From Candidatus Acidiferrum typicum (GTDB lineage: Bacteria; Acidobacteriota; Terriglobia; Acidiferrales; UBA7541), in contig DLMH01000194.1 of assembly GCA_002478115.1 (NCBI GenBank), positions 1-50,171 on the forward strand: 50,171 nucleotides of DNA. The letters run 5' to 3'. Shown in pieces: positions 1 through 7,897 of this stretch (positions within the stretch are counted from its first letter, which is position 1; every line of letters begins with the position of its first letter). The notes below the pieces were generated by a model, which was not told the origin of the DNA, did not search any database, and saw only the letters and a program-made list of their open reading frames with translations. The position numbers and the translations under genes are program-made.

Positions 1-120
1 GTATTTATGAGATGGCTTCTAGAGAGAACAAGTGTTGGTCGAGTCGCAAGCTTGATGTGCTCAGGGACATTGAAATGCGCGGAAGCCTTAGCAGGTAGCA
101 CAACTAATATATCTTCATAA
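1..120 (+). other. possible 3' end of an upstream coding sequence
   Basis: Frame 1 is open from the window edge to a TAA at 118-120 (39 codons). The translation has no motif I recognise. Frame 3 is also open, to a TAG at 96-98, so this may be chance. From 121 to 177 I see nothing that can be named. It is listed only because the neighbouring genes point the same way and the cluster probably continues to the left. Confidence 0.2.
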
Positions 121-177
121 ATTCGCCCGTCTCTTGAACCTCTATTCATTCCAGTAATTTCTTTGATCGAATCAACC

Positions 178-1404
178 ATGGCGCAAGAATTTTCGTCGGG
201 AATCGGCATGTCTCCGCGACCGCTCATCAAAGCCGCTTCTGTTCGGGAGCGAGTCAACGTTCCTATTGACAATTGTGGTTCGCAACTGGACATTCCCGCC
301 CTGAATGCGCTGGCATTGCGGTCGCTTGTTTCGTTGTTTGAGGAGAAAGAAAAGCTCTTTTCTCGACGCGTCACTTTGACCGAGGATGGATTCTACCGAG
401 AAGGGCCTTCACGGAAGCGCACGATCATTGCGCTCTTAGGTTTGCAGCGTCTGGCAGAGTCCGGGGGAGCAGCACCCGTTGACGTCGCTTCGATTCGAGA
501 TGGCATCTTGGAAGACACAAGCTGGGTCAGGAGTGTGGGAGACCTGGGACTCCAGACCTGGCTCACAGCCGAGTGTGCGCCGGAGAGACTCGAAATACTT
601 CTTAACGAGTTGGATTTCGGGAAGGCGCTCAACACTTTTTCGGATGGTCGCCAAGCCTGCACCAAGGGGCTAGCCTTGTTTCTGGCAGGCATAGCGCACG
701 CGCGGCTGGCGTGTCCTGGAACGCTTCCGGATCTGACAGACGTCGCCGTGGATACGTACCACTTGCTCCAGGACAACCAAAGCGAGGGCAGAATCTTCGG
801 ACACGCAGCGTTTCCCAGGTTCCTTCAGCATGCCTTCTGCAGCCGCTTTGGAACGTTCGCCGATCAAATTTACGCCATCTACGCGCTCACGACGTTCGCA
901 CGGGCATTTCAGATTGAGGAGCCACTCGGGTCCGCGTTGGGTTGTGCCAACTCGCTTCGCGCGCTCCAAGGAGAAATGGGGCAATGGTGGTACCTTTACG
1001 ATAAGAGCGCATGCCGCGTCGTGAATCGATACCCTGTGTTTTCCCTACATCAGGATGGCATTGCGCCTGTTAGCCTCCTTGCTTTAGGAGAAGCTACTGG
1101 CCAGAGTTTTCACGAACCGGTATACAAGGGATTGTCCTGGATTGCCGGAGCGAATGAACTTGGGGATGACCTTCGGAATCAGGACCGAGGTTTGATTTGG
1201 GATTCAATCGCGCCGAGACGGCGAATAGCGAATTATTGGGAGGCGACACTCAACTTTATGAACATTTCCCATGGGCCACGAGTGGAGAGCCTCAGAATTC
1301 GGTATGAAGCCCGGCCCGATCACTTCGGCTGGTTACTCTATGCCTTCGGCAGGTTTGGCCTGCCGAAGGTAGGGATCGCCGCTGTGCCCGACAAAGCACA
1401 GTAG
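178..1404 (+). CDS. unrecognised protein, alpha/alpha-toroid (squalene-cyclase-like) fold suspected
   Basis: The product is about 408 residues with no signal peptide and no membrane segment, so it is probably cytoplasmic. I do not recognise the family with certainty. The middle and C-terminal half are rich in helical, aromatic-containing repeats. A GQWWYLYD motif near residue 265 is followed about 20 residues later by a HQDG segment and a helix ending in ATG. The toroid protein encoded at 10907-12178 has the same arrangement (GSWYYSMD, then FH, then a helix ending in LTG). Such folds occur in terpene cyclases, glucuronyl C5-epimerases and six-hairpin glycosidases, so action on a lipid-linked sugar or polysaccharide is possible but unproven. 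The frame is open to a TTG at 163. ATG 178 is preferred, although no good Shine-Dalgarno is visible at either. Confidence 0.75.
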   Translation: MAQEFSSGIGMSPRPLIKAASVRERVNVPIDNCGSQLDIPALNALALRSLVSLFEEKEKLFSRRVTLTEDGFYREGPSRKRTIIALLGLQRLAESGGAAPVDVASIRDGILEDTSWVRSVGDLGLQTWLTAECAPERLEILLNELDFGKALNTFSDGRQACTKGLALFLAGIAHARLACPGTLPDLTDVAVDTYHLLQDNQSEGRIFGHAAFPRFLQHAFCSRFGTFADQIYAIYALTTFARAFQIEEPLGSALGCANSLRALQGEMGQWWYLYDKSACRVVNRYPVFSLHQDGIAPVSLLALGEATGQSFHEPVYKGLSWIAGANELGDDLRNQDRGLIWDSIAPRRRIANYWEATLNFMNISHGPRVESLRIRYEARPDHFGWLLYAFGRFGLPKVGIAAVPDKAQ

Positions 1405-1587
1405 GGAACCAACCGATGCATTCCGGGGAAGATATAGACCGCGAGACTCCTTCAGAGGCCACAGGCCGCAGCAGACAAGTTGGGAACTCGAGGACCCGCG
1501 GCACCGTTGGAAGAAACATCCTAGAAGATGATGAAATGACTTCGGAATGCAACGCCAAGTGTCGCCAAGACCCGTTTGTCAATATGT

Positions 1588-1601
1588 GGTAAGAGTTTTC
1601 C
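1588..1601 (+). promoter_or_regulatory. putative upstream activator site A (dyad GGtAA-N4-TTtCC)
   Basis: The sequence ggtaagagttttcc is an imperfect dyad with GG.AA and TT.CC arms. It lies inside a roughly 32-base block that is nearly identical at 33333-33364. Its first base is 150 bp upstream of the -24 GG of the promoter at 1737, exactly as in the second copy. That position is typical for an enhancer-binding protein acting on sigma-54 RNA polymerase. The regulator's identity is unknown. Confidence 0.55.
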
Positions 1602-1736
1602 CTTTTCTCGGCTTTCGCAGAGAAATCCACGCCAAGCGAAGCTCTTTGGTCATCCGCTTTGTTATTAACCTATGTTTTTTCAATCACTTGAGGTTCGATT
1701 CGGTTTGGCCAATTTTTCACATAGCTTGCGTTGGTC

Positions 1737-1752
1737 TGGCAGTCTGATTGCG
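1737..1752 (+). promoter_or_regulatory. sigma-54 (-24/-12) promoter A
   Basis: TGGCAGTCTGATTGCG fits the RpoN consensus TGGCAC-N5-TTGC: GG at 1738-1739 and GC at 1750-1751 are separated by the required 10 bases. The second copy at 33499 differs at one base across the -24/-12 core. Transcription would start near 1762, giving a leader of roughly 220 bases before the acetyltransferase start at 1982. Confidence 0.65.
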
Positions 1753-1784
1753 CTACTCTTTCGTGGAGTCTGATGTTTCTTTTC

Positions 1785-1814
1785 TTGCAACTAAGTTACT
1801 TATTTTGTTATACT
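1785..1814 (+). promoter_or_regulatory. possible sigma-70 promoter inside the A-specific insert
   Basis: TTGCAA (1785-1790) and TATACT (1809-1814) are separated by 18 bases, matching 4/6 and 5/6 positions of the -35/-10 consensus. The site falls in the stretch that makes region A 78 bases longer than region B between the -24 element and the leader motif. It could give basal expression independent of sigma-54. This is weak evidence based on consensus match alone. Confidence 0.3.
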
Positions 1815-1857
1815 TAGTATCACATGAAGAAAGAATCGGGGATGCCGTCTAGCGGTG

Positions 1858-1871
1858 TCAATGGCGGTAGC
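1858..1871 (+). repeat. conserved leader motif, copy A
   Basis: TCAATGGCGGTAGC is identical to 33542-33555, and weaker similarity extends about 13 bases to the left and 20 to the right (a shared GGCC follows). It lies downstream of the predicted sigma-54 start, so it would be in the transcript leader. No convincing hairpin shared by both copies is visible. It may be a protein site or an RNA element. Confidence 0.5.
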
Positions 1872-1981
1872 CTACCCGAACGGCCCGCAACAACCTCAAG
1901 GCTCATAGAGATGTCCTCTTTTCTTGCGAATCATCTTCAATCTCATTGTTCCATGCAAAAGAAAGGAAAGTTGGTGCATCT

Positions 1982-2479
1982 GTGAACGAATTCTGCTCGA
2001 TTGCTCCAGACGTGAAATTGGCTGAGGGAGTTAAGCTTTCCAAATTCATCAACCTTTATGGCTGCCAAATCGGAGAGAACACGAAAATCGGAGCCTTTGT
2101 CGAAATCCAGAAGAACGCAACAGTCGGGAAGAACTGCAAGGTCTCCAGCCATAGTTTTATTTGTGAAGGCGTCACGATCGAAGACAACGTGTTCATCGGT
2201 CATGGCGTCACCTTCATTAATGATTCCTACCCACGCGCAACAGCGCCCGGCGGCCAGTTACAGACTGAACAGGATTGGAAAGTCGAGCAGACCCTCGTGA
2301 AGAAAGGCGCCTCGATTGGCTCAGGGGCCACGATTCTCTCCAATGTCGTCATCGGGGAGAACGCTATAGTCGGTGCTGGCAGTGTTGTGACCCATGAGGT
2401 GCCACCCAACACGATTGTGGCTGGCAACCCAGCCAAGGTACTGCGTTCCGTCAATCCAAACGAGAGGATGGCTCCATGA
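1982..2479 (+). CDS. left-handed beta-helix N-acetyltransferase (WlbB/WbpD-like)
   Basis: The 165-residue protein is built almost entirely of hexapeptide repeats of the [LIV]-G-x-x-x-x type (for example IGENTKIGAFVEIQ, VIGENAIVGAGSVV) and ends with the family's VAGNPAKVLR signature. That marks an acetyl-CoA-dependent sugar N-acetyltransferase. Next to an aminotransferase, the best match in role is WlbB/WbpD, which acetylates the 3-amino group of UDP-GlcNAc3NA. GTG 1982 is chosen because AAAGGAAAG lies about a dozen bases upstream and the family normally starts near here; a TTG at 1946 is in frame. It overlaps the next gene by four bases (ATGA). The exact substrate is inferred from context. 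Confidence 0.88.
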   Translation: MNEFCSIAPDVKLAEGVKLSKFINLYGCQIGENTKIGAFVEIQKNATVGKNCKVSSHSFICEGVTIEDNVFIGHGVTFINDSYPRATAPGGQLQTEQDWKVEQTLVKKGASIGSGATILSNVVIGENAIVGAGSVVTHEVPPNTIVAGNPAKVLRSVNPNERMAP

Positions 2480-3696
2480 GTCAGAATACTAAGATTCCCT
2501 TTGTTGATCTTGTTACACCTCATCAGGAACTCCAAGAGGAATTGGTGAATGTTTTTAAATCCGCGCTCGCGACGGCCGGTTTCGTTGGTGGTCCAATGGT
2601 GGACGGGTTCGAGCGCGAATTTGCTACCTACTGTGGGGCCAAGCACTGCGTTGGAGTGAACAGCGGAACGGACGCGTTGCGCTTTGCTCTTACCGCCGCG
2701 GGGGTTAACCCGGGCGATGTGGTCTTAACCGTTCCGCACACCTTCATCGCCACAGCCGAAGCGATTTCACAGGCCGGCGCACGTCCGGACTTTGTGGACA
2801 TTGATGCGCACACCTACACGATGGACCCTGAGATGCTTCGCCAATATCTGCAGACACAGTGCGCATTCGATCCTGCAACGGGACGATTTGTGCATCGGAC
2901 CCTGGGGAAACCAGTCACCGCCGTGGTTCCCGTTCACCTGTATGGCCAGATGGCGGACATGGATGCGATCCTTGAGCTAGCAGGGCGATACAACCTGGCT
3001 GTCATCGAAGATGCATGTCAGGCGCACGGAGCGGAGTATTTTTCGAAGAAGGAGAATCGCTGGCGAAAGGCCGGCTCAATGGGCCACGCGGCCGCGTTCA
3101 GCTTTTATCCGGGCAAGAACTTAGGGGCCTGCGGGGAAGGCGGCGCGGTTATAACGGACGATGAAACCATCGCGCGGAAAGCCAAAATGCTTCGCGATCA
3201 CGGACAATCCAGGAAGTATTACCACGACATTGAAGGTTATAACGGCCGGCTCGATTCCATTCAGGCCGGATTTCTGCGCGTAAAGCTGAAGCACCTTCCG
3301 GATTGGAACGAGAGCCGTCGGGAGCATGCACGCAAATATAATGAACTGTTTGCTGCCGCGGCAACGAGCGCCATCACGCCGTTTGAAGCTCCCTGGTCGA
3401 AGGCCGTCTATCATCTATACATTCTGCAAGTGGAGAATCGGGAAGCGGTCCAGGCGGACCTCGCGAAGGAAAATATAGATACGGGCATTCATTATCCTGT
3501 GCCCCTGCATCTGCAGAAGGCGTACAGTAGCCTCGGGTATAAGCAGGGCGCTTTCCCTGTGTGCGAAAAGGTTGCTGAACATATTTTGTCCCTGCCGATG
3601 TTCCCAGGCCTGTCAGAAGCAGATCAGGAGCGGGTCGTGCACGCTGTAGTGCAAAGCGCACAGTGCGCAGGGCCGCAAAGTGTGCTGCGAGCGTAA
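2476..3696 (+). CDS. DegT/DnrJ/EryC1/StrS sugar aminotransferase (WlbC/WbpE-like)
   Basis: This is a PLP-dependent nucleotide-sugar aminotransferase of 406 residues, the usual family length. Family features include the NSGTDAL phosphate-binding turn near residue 62, the VIEDACQAHGA segment, and SFYPGKNLGACGEGG, which contains the Schiff-base lysine (Lys214). It would transfer an amino group from glutamate to a 3-keto (or 4-keto) UDP-sugar. Coupling by ATGA overlap to the hexapeptide acetyltransferase suggests a WlbC role, making UDP-GlcNAc3NA from the 3-keto sugar made by a WlbA-type dehydrogenase. A WlbA-like gene exists, but 42 kb away at 45884. About 45 residues between residues 120 and 165 are longer than in compact family members. 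Confidence 0.92.
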   Translation: MSQNTKIPFVDLVTPHQELQEELVNVFKSALATAGFVGGPMVDGFEREFATYCGAKHCVGVNSGTDALRFALTAAGVNPGDVVLTVPHTFIATAEAISQAGARPDFVDIDAHTYTMDPEMLRQYLQTQCAFDPATGRFVHRTLGKPVTAVVPVHLYGQMADMDAILELAGRYNLAVIEDACQAHGAEYFSKKENRWRKAGSMGHAAAFSFYPGKNLGACGEGGAVITDDETIARKAKMLRDHGQSRKYYHDIEGYNGRLDSIQAGFLRVKLKHLPDWNESRREHARKYNELFAAAATSAITPFEAPWSKAVYHLYILQVENREAVQADLAKENIDTGIHYPVPLHLQKAYSSLGYKQGAFPVCEKVAEHILSLPMFPGLSEADQERVVHAVVQSAQCAGPQSVLRA

Positions 3697-3898
3697 GGCT
3701 GATCCACTCGACAGGCAGTACCGGCTATCGCGGCCGCTTTCTCGTGCCCGCGGTCGGTCTTTCACCTTGGCGATGGACATGTGCTCGCATCCTTGTCGCC
3801 TCTTCTCCGGTGATTCCCAGCTCGCTCCGCTGCAAAATGGAATACGGACTGTTGAATGTACCTCACCAACTTGAATACTTCTCGAAGGAGGCTAGGCC

Positions 3899-4672
3899 GT
3901 GAAGGAAGAGAATAGTGTCGTTGTCGCCGGACTCGGAGAGGTGGGCCGCCCCCTCTTTGAACTTCTCTCGGAGCGCTACAAAGTTATTGGAGTGGACATT
4001 GCGCCACCATCTGGGCCAGTGGGAACGGTGGATGTTCTGCATGTCTGCTACCCGTTCGCAATCAAGGATTTTGTCGGTGAGACTGCCCGTTACATCGATC
4101 TTTTCAAGCCTACCCTGACGATTATCAACAGCACCGTGGCCATCGGGACTACGCGAGCGATAGCCCAGCGAACCGGGGCCGCGGTGGCGAACAGTCCGGT
4201 GCGCGGCAAGCACGTGCGCATGTTGCAAGAGCTCCGCAGCTATACGAAATTCGTGGGGGCCATGGACCCCGCTAGCGCTAAATACGCCGCGGAGCATTTC
4301 CAATCTGCGGGCTTGAAGACGAGGATTCTGTCAGCTCCGGAAGCAACCGAACTGGCAAAGCTGAGCGAGACGACTTACTTTGGACTGTTGATTACTTGGG
4401 CGCAGGAAGTTGAGCGGTACTGCGATCAAACAGATCAAGCTTACGAAGAAGTTATCTCCTTCTACGAAGAGATCTCGTATCTTCCAAAGACGAAGTTCTT
4501 CCCGGGAATTATCGGCGGCCATTGTGTCATGCCCAACATCGAAATCCTGCGCAAGTTTGATGATTCCTCGCTCCTTAAGGCAATCGAAACCTCCAATCGT
4601 GCCAAAACCGATCGTGAGTCCCGTAGAAAATTGAGCGAACAGACTGCCAAGGCGACTCGATCAGGGAATTGA
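3899..4672 (+). CDS. short UDP-glucose/GDP-mannose dehydrogenase-like protein
   Basis: The 257-residue protein has an N-terminal Rossmann motif (VAGLGEVGRPL) followed by the central domain of nucleotide-sugar 6-dehydrogenases. Lys154 (EATELAKLSETTY) and Cys209 (IIGGHC) correspond to the catalytic residues. The C-terminal nucleotide-binding domain of the normal 400-450 residue enzymes is absent. It might oxidise a UDP-HexNAc to the uronic acid as WbpA does, but the missing domain makes this uncertain. The GTG start has AAGGAGG well placed upstream. A different frame is open from 4635 to a TGA at 4743-4745 that overlaps the next start, so the present C-terminus may result from a frameshift. Confidence 0.8.
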   Translation: MKEENSVVVAGLGEVGRPLFELLSERYKVIGVDIAPPSGPVGTVDVLHVCYPFAIKDFVGETARYIDLFKPTLTIINSTVAIGTTRAIAQRTGAAVANSPVRGKHVRMLQELRSYTKFVGAMDPASAKYAAEHFQSAGLKTRILSAPEATELAKLSETTYFGLLITWAQEVERYCDQTDQAYEEVISFYEEISYLPKTKFFPGIIGGHCVMPNIEILRKFDDSSLLKAIETSNRAKTDRESRRKLSEQTAKATRSGN

Positions 4673-4741
4673 AGGCCGTGTCGTTCCCGGTGAGTTATCT
4701 GAGATTGCAACTCGTATTGCTGATGAAACCCGGACTGTGAA

Positions 4742-6016
4742 ATGATTAGTTCCCCTATGATCCAACCTATCAACCCCGCTTCGCCTTCTCACCTTGCGTT
4801 GACCGGGAACAACAGACGGTTTGCAGGAAAGCGTGTGGCGATGGTCACGTTTTCGCCTTACCCCAATGACCCTAGACCGCGCCGTGCCATAGATGCACTT
4901 GTAGGAGAGGGCGCGAGCGTAGACCTGATCTGCCTGTGGAATGAGGGTTCACCTAAGCGTGAGGCCCTGAACGGTATCAACGTTCTTCGTCTGCCAATCA
5001 AACATGACCGGCGTGGGAAGTTCGCATACGCATACCGCTATGGCGCCTTCATCCTGACTTCGTCGGTGATCTTTGCGTTGCGTACATTGGGCCAACGCTA
5101 CGACCTGGTCTATGTGCACAACATGCCCGATATACTCGTGCTGAGTTCGTTGATACCCAAGGCCCTGGGAGCAAAGGTGGTCCTCGATCTACACGATCCG
5201 ATGCCCGAGCTCATGATGACGATCTTTGACGCTGCGCAAGGGAGCACGAGCGTTCAATTCCTGGAGCGTCTGGAGAAGTGGAGCATCGCGCGGGCGGATT
5301 TGGTGATCACGGTCAATGTCGCCTGCAAGCGAATCTTCTCCTCCCGCAGTTGTCGGCCGGAAAAGATTGCGGTGGTGATGAATTCTCCGGACGGCCAGAT
5401 CTTCCCTTTCCGCGCGACACCGTCAGAGGGTTTTACCGGAAAAACTGAAAATAAACCATTCGTGATCATGTACCACGGATCGATCGTTGAACGGAATGGG
5501 TTGGACGTTGCTATCGATGCGCTCTCGCGGGTTCGAGAGGCAATCCCAACCGCAGAGCTGCGCATTTTCGGTGTAAGCACGGCTTTCCTTGAGCACATGA
5601 TGGAAGCGGTCCAAAAAAGGAACCTGCATCAATCAGTACGTTATCTAGGATCAAGGCGGCTGGAGGATCTTGTAACGGAAATCGAAAACTGTGATCTGGG
5701 CGTCATACCCAACCATCAGAATGCATTTACTGAAATTAACACACCGACTCGCATTTTCGAGTACCTGGCATTGGGGAAGCCGGTTGTCGCGCCGTCCACG
5801 ACTGGCATACAAGACTACTTCGGCAAAGAATCTCTTCTATTCTTCGAGGCCGGGAACCCCGGCGATCTGGCGCAACAGATCGAGTACGCATTCTCCTACC
5901 CACGCGAGGTTCAGGAGATTGTGCGAAGAGGGCAGCAGGTTTTCCTTGAGCACTCCTGGGACCGTGAGCGGGAGACGCTGCTCGGCCGCGTGAGCGAAAT
6001 CCTCAATAAAGTCTAG
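4742..6016 (+). CDS. glycosyltransferase family 4 (GT-B fold)
   Basis: This retaining glycosyltransferase has 424 residues. The N-terminal domain begins after about 30 residues (VAMVTFSPYPNDPRPRRA) and contains YDLVYVHNMPDIL and VVLDLHDPMPE. The C-terminal domain has MYHGSIVERNGLDVAIDAL and the family EX7E region (FTEINTPTRIFEYLALGKPVV), which binds the nucleotide-sugar donor. It would add one sugar to the growing lipid-linked repeat unit at the cytoplasmic membrane face. No strong ribosome site precedes ATG 4742, which overlaps an out-of-frame TGA (ATGA); ATG 4757 is an alternative. Donor and acceptor cannot be deduced. Confidence 0.9.
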   Translation: MISSPMIQPINPASPSHLALTGNNRRFAGKRVAMVTFSPYPNDPRPRRAIDALVGEGASVDLICLWNEGSPKREALNGINVLRLPIKHDRRGKFAYAYRYGAFILTSSVIFALRTLGQRYDLVYVHNMPDILVLSSLIPKALGAKVVLDLHDPMPELMMTIFDAAQGSTSVQFLERLEKWSIARADLVITVNVACKRIFSSRSCRPEKIAVVMNSPDGQIFPFRATPSEGFTGKTENKPFVIMYHGSIVERNGLDVAIDALSRVREAIPTAELRIFGVSTAFLEHMMEAVQKRNLHQSVRYLGSRRLEDLVTEIENCDLGVIPNHQNAFTEINTPTRIFEYLALGKPVVAPSTTGIQDYFGKESLLFFEAGNPGDLAQQIEYAFSYPREVQEIVRRGQQVFLEHSWDRERETLLGRVSEILNKV

Positions 6017-6119
6017 GCTATCTCGAGACGGTCCGCTCGCTGTGGGCGCCGCCGGTTCAAAACTCCAGATTTTTTCGTATTTTTTCTAATACACGGGCGA
6101 AAGCGACTTTACAATTCCA

Positions 6120-7067
6120 ATGACAAAAACCGCACTGGTGACGGGCGCAGAGGGATTCATCGGGTCTCATATGGTTAAGTTCCTACATGCCAGGGGGTGG
6201 AATGTAGTCGGATCATATCGCGCGGAAGGCACTGCTTCCTTTCCGAGGTTGCCGAATCTACGTTTCACGCAGTGTGATCTGCGGAATGGCCAGCGCATAA
6301 CGCAAGTCCTGGCACAATGCCAGCCGACGCACATATTCCACTTTGGGGCGCAGAGCCTGCCCACGGCGTCCTGGGCGGATCCAGTCGAGACCTTTGAGTC
6401 CAATATCATGGGCTCATTGTATCTGTTCGAGGCGGTGCGTCATTTGAAGCGGCCTCCCGTGGTGGTTTCGGCTTGCTCCAGTGCCGAATACGGATACGTG
6501 CCGGCGTCAGCCATTCCGGTGGTTGAAGAGCAGCCGCTTCGGCCATTGCATCCGTACGGCATCAGCAAGGTTTGCCTGGACCTGCTGGCTCGCGAATATT
6601 TCCTGGATTACAAGATTCCGGCAGTTATCGTGCGACTCTTCAATACCACAGGCCCGGGTAAGACGAGTGATGCGCCCTCGGATTTCGTGCGGCAGTTGAT
6701 CCGTATGAAGAAGGGCCTGCAGCCTCCGGTGATCGAAGTCGGGAACCTCAAGCCACGCCGAGCGTTCCTCGACGTGAATGACGCCGTTAGGGGGTTTTAT
6801 CTCGCCGCAATGAAAGGGAAACCAGGTGAGGCTTACAATTTGTGTGCCACCCGAACATATAGGATTAAAGAGGTTTTACACGCCGCCATCCGTTTGTCCG
6901 GTGTGGAAGCTGAGATTCGGCCTGTTTCGCGCTTGATGCGTCCTTCTGACGAGAGAATCATCTTTGGTAGCACCCGCAAGATTCGTAAGGCCACGGGTTG
7001 GAGACCGTTGAATTCGCTCGAGCAGACTTTGGGTTCTATGTTGAAATATTGGAACGGGGTTGTGTGA
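6120..7067 (+). CDS. GDP-mannose 4,6-dehydratase-family SDR enzyme, possibly GDP-heptose 4,6-dehydratase
   Basis: This extended short-chain dehydrogenase has 315 residues. TGAEGFIGSHMV near the N-terminus binds NAD(P). The SACSSAEYG segment supplies the Ser/Thr region and YGISK the catalytic Tyr-Lys pair. The segments VRLFNTTGPG and VGNLKPRRAFLDVNDAVRG resemble GDP-mannose 4,6-dehydratases and the related reductases. It sits directly before hddC-gmhB-hddA, so a DmhA-like role on GDP-D-glycero-D-manno-heptose (giving a 4-keto-6-deoxyheptose) is attractive but inferred. Conversion of GDP-mannose to GDP-4-keto-6-deoxymannose is the main alternative. No Shine-Dalgarno is visible; a TACAAT hexamer lies only a few bases upstream of the ATG, hinting at a leaderless or very short-leader transcript. 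Confidence 0.85.
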   Translation: MTKTALVTGAEGFIGSHMVKFLHARGWNVVGSYRAEGTASFPRLPNLRFTQCDLRNGQRITQVLAQCQPTHIFHFGAQSLPTASWADPVETFESNIMGSLYLFEAVRHLKRPPVVVSACSSAEYGYVPASAIPVVEEQPLRPLHPYGISKVCLDLLAREYFLDYKIPAVIVRLFNTTGPGKTSDAPSDFVRQLIRMKKGLQPPVIEVGNLKPRRAFLDVNDAVRGFYLAAMKGKPGEAYNLCATRTYRIKEVLHAAIRLSGVEAEIRPVSRLMRPSDERIIFGSTRKIRKATGWRPLNSLEQTLGSMLKYWNGVV

Positions 7068-7126
7068 TTTTTTGAAGAGCGGCGCACAACGCCTGCCATG
7101 ATTTTGAACTGAATGGTGTACTCATA

Positions 7127-7897
7127 GTGGATCCCAATCGGGAAATACCCCCGCAAACGGATGTTGCTTCCGAAGACATGCCCGTCGTTCTCCTCGTCGG
7201 CGGGATGGGGACGCGATTGCAGTCAGTACTTCCAGTTACTCCCAAATCGCTTGCTCCCGTTGGAGATGCGCCCTTCCTCCAGTTGCTTGTAAGACAACTG
7301 CGATCACAGGGCCTGCGCCGCTTGATCATGTGTACCGGGCATCTGGCCGAGCAAGTGGAAAATGAATTCAGCGATGGTCACAAATGGGGCGTGGAGATTA
7401 GCTACTCGCGGGAATCGCGTCCACTCGGAACAGCAGGTGCGGTGAAATTCGCGGAACCCTATCTCACACCAGCTTCCGACTTCCTGGTCATGAACGGTGA
7501 CTCATTTCTGGAGCTCGATTTCCGCCAGCTCGTTCGCTTTCACCGAGAGCGTGACGGACTAATCAGCATGGCAGTACGCAGAGTTTCTGACGCGCGTCGA
7601 TACGGAACCGTGCAACTGGACACGCACAATCGAATTGTTGGCTTTCGTGAGAAGATGGAAGCTCCGGTTCCGGGCCTGGTAAACGGTGGAGTGTATGTAT
7701 TCAACCACTCCATTCTGCGGCACATTCCGGACGGGCCGGCCAGCCTTGAGAAGGATGTGTTTCCAAAGTTACTCGATCATGGCGTGTATGCGCTCGAGCA
7801 GCGAGGAATGTTCATCGACATCGGGACACCCGAGGACTATGCGCGTGCCCAAACGCTCTGCCAGAGTCTCTATCAGGCAGCTCTGTCGCAATCATGA
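7127..7897 (+). CDS. hddC: D-glycero-D-manno-heptose 1-phosphate guanylyltransferase
   Basis: This sugar-phosphate nucleotidyltransferase has 256 residues. The signature LVGGMGTRLQ, followed by PKSLAPVGDAPFL, forms the nucleotide-binding loop. VMNGDSFLELD carries the metal-binding Asp, and the C-terminal FIDIGTPEDYARAQ is typical of the HddC/RmlA-like group. It would convert D-glycero-alpha-D-manno-heptose 1-phosphate and GTP to the GDP-sugar. The assignment is supported by gmhB, overlapping by four bases (ATGA), and by hddA downstream. GTG 7127 is taken as the start; the conserved domain begins some 20 residues further in, so a later start is possible. Confidence 0.88.
   Translation: MDPNREIPPQTDVASEDMPVVLLVGGMGTRLQSVLPVTPKSLAPVGDAPFLQLLVRQLRSQGLRRLIMCTGHLAEQVENEFSDGHKWGVEISYSRESRPLGTAGAVKFAEPYLTPASDFLVMNGDSFLELDFRQLVRFHRERDGLISMAVRRVSDARRYGTVQLDTHNRIVGFREKMEAPVPGLVNGGVYVFNHSILRHIPDGPASLEKDVFPKLLDHGVYALEQRGMFIDIGTPEDYARAQTLCQSLYQAALSQS

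Larger units (their letters stand above)
1405..1981 (+). promoter_or_regulatory. long intergenic control region A
   Basis: These 577 bases have no convincing gene. The region holds an upstream dyad (1588-1601), a -24/-12 promoter (1737-1752), a possible sigma-70 promoter (1785-1814) and a leader motif (1858-1871). Three separate blocks match the intergenic region at 33333-33555 in the same order: 1570-1602, 1734-1761 and 1845-1890. The sequence between the blocks is not conserved, which is typical of selected regulatory sites rather than a recent duplication. The region presumably drives the operon beginning at 1982. Confidence 0.65.

Noticed and set aside
1561..1981. c-di-GMP-I riboswitch in the leader of the first operon
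   Set aside because: Considered because the leader is long and the genes are for polysaccharide, but the conserved GCAAA/tetraloop core of that riboswitch is not visible.
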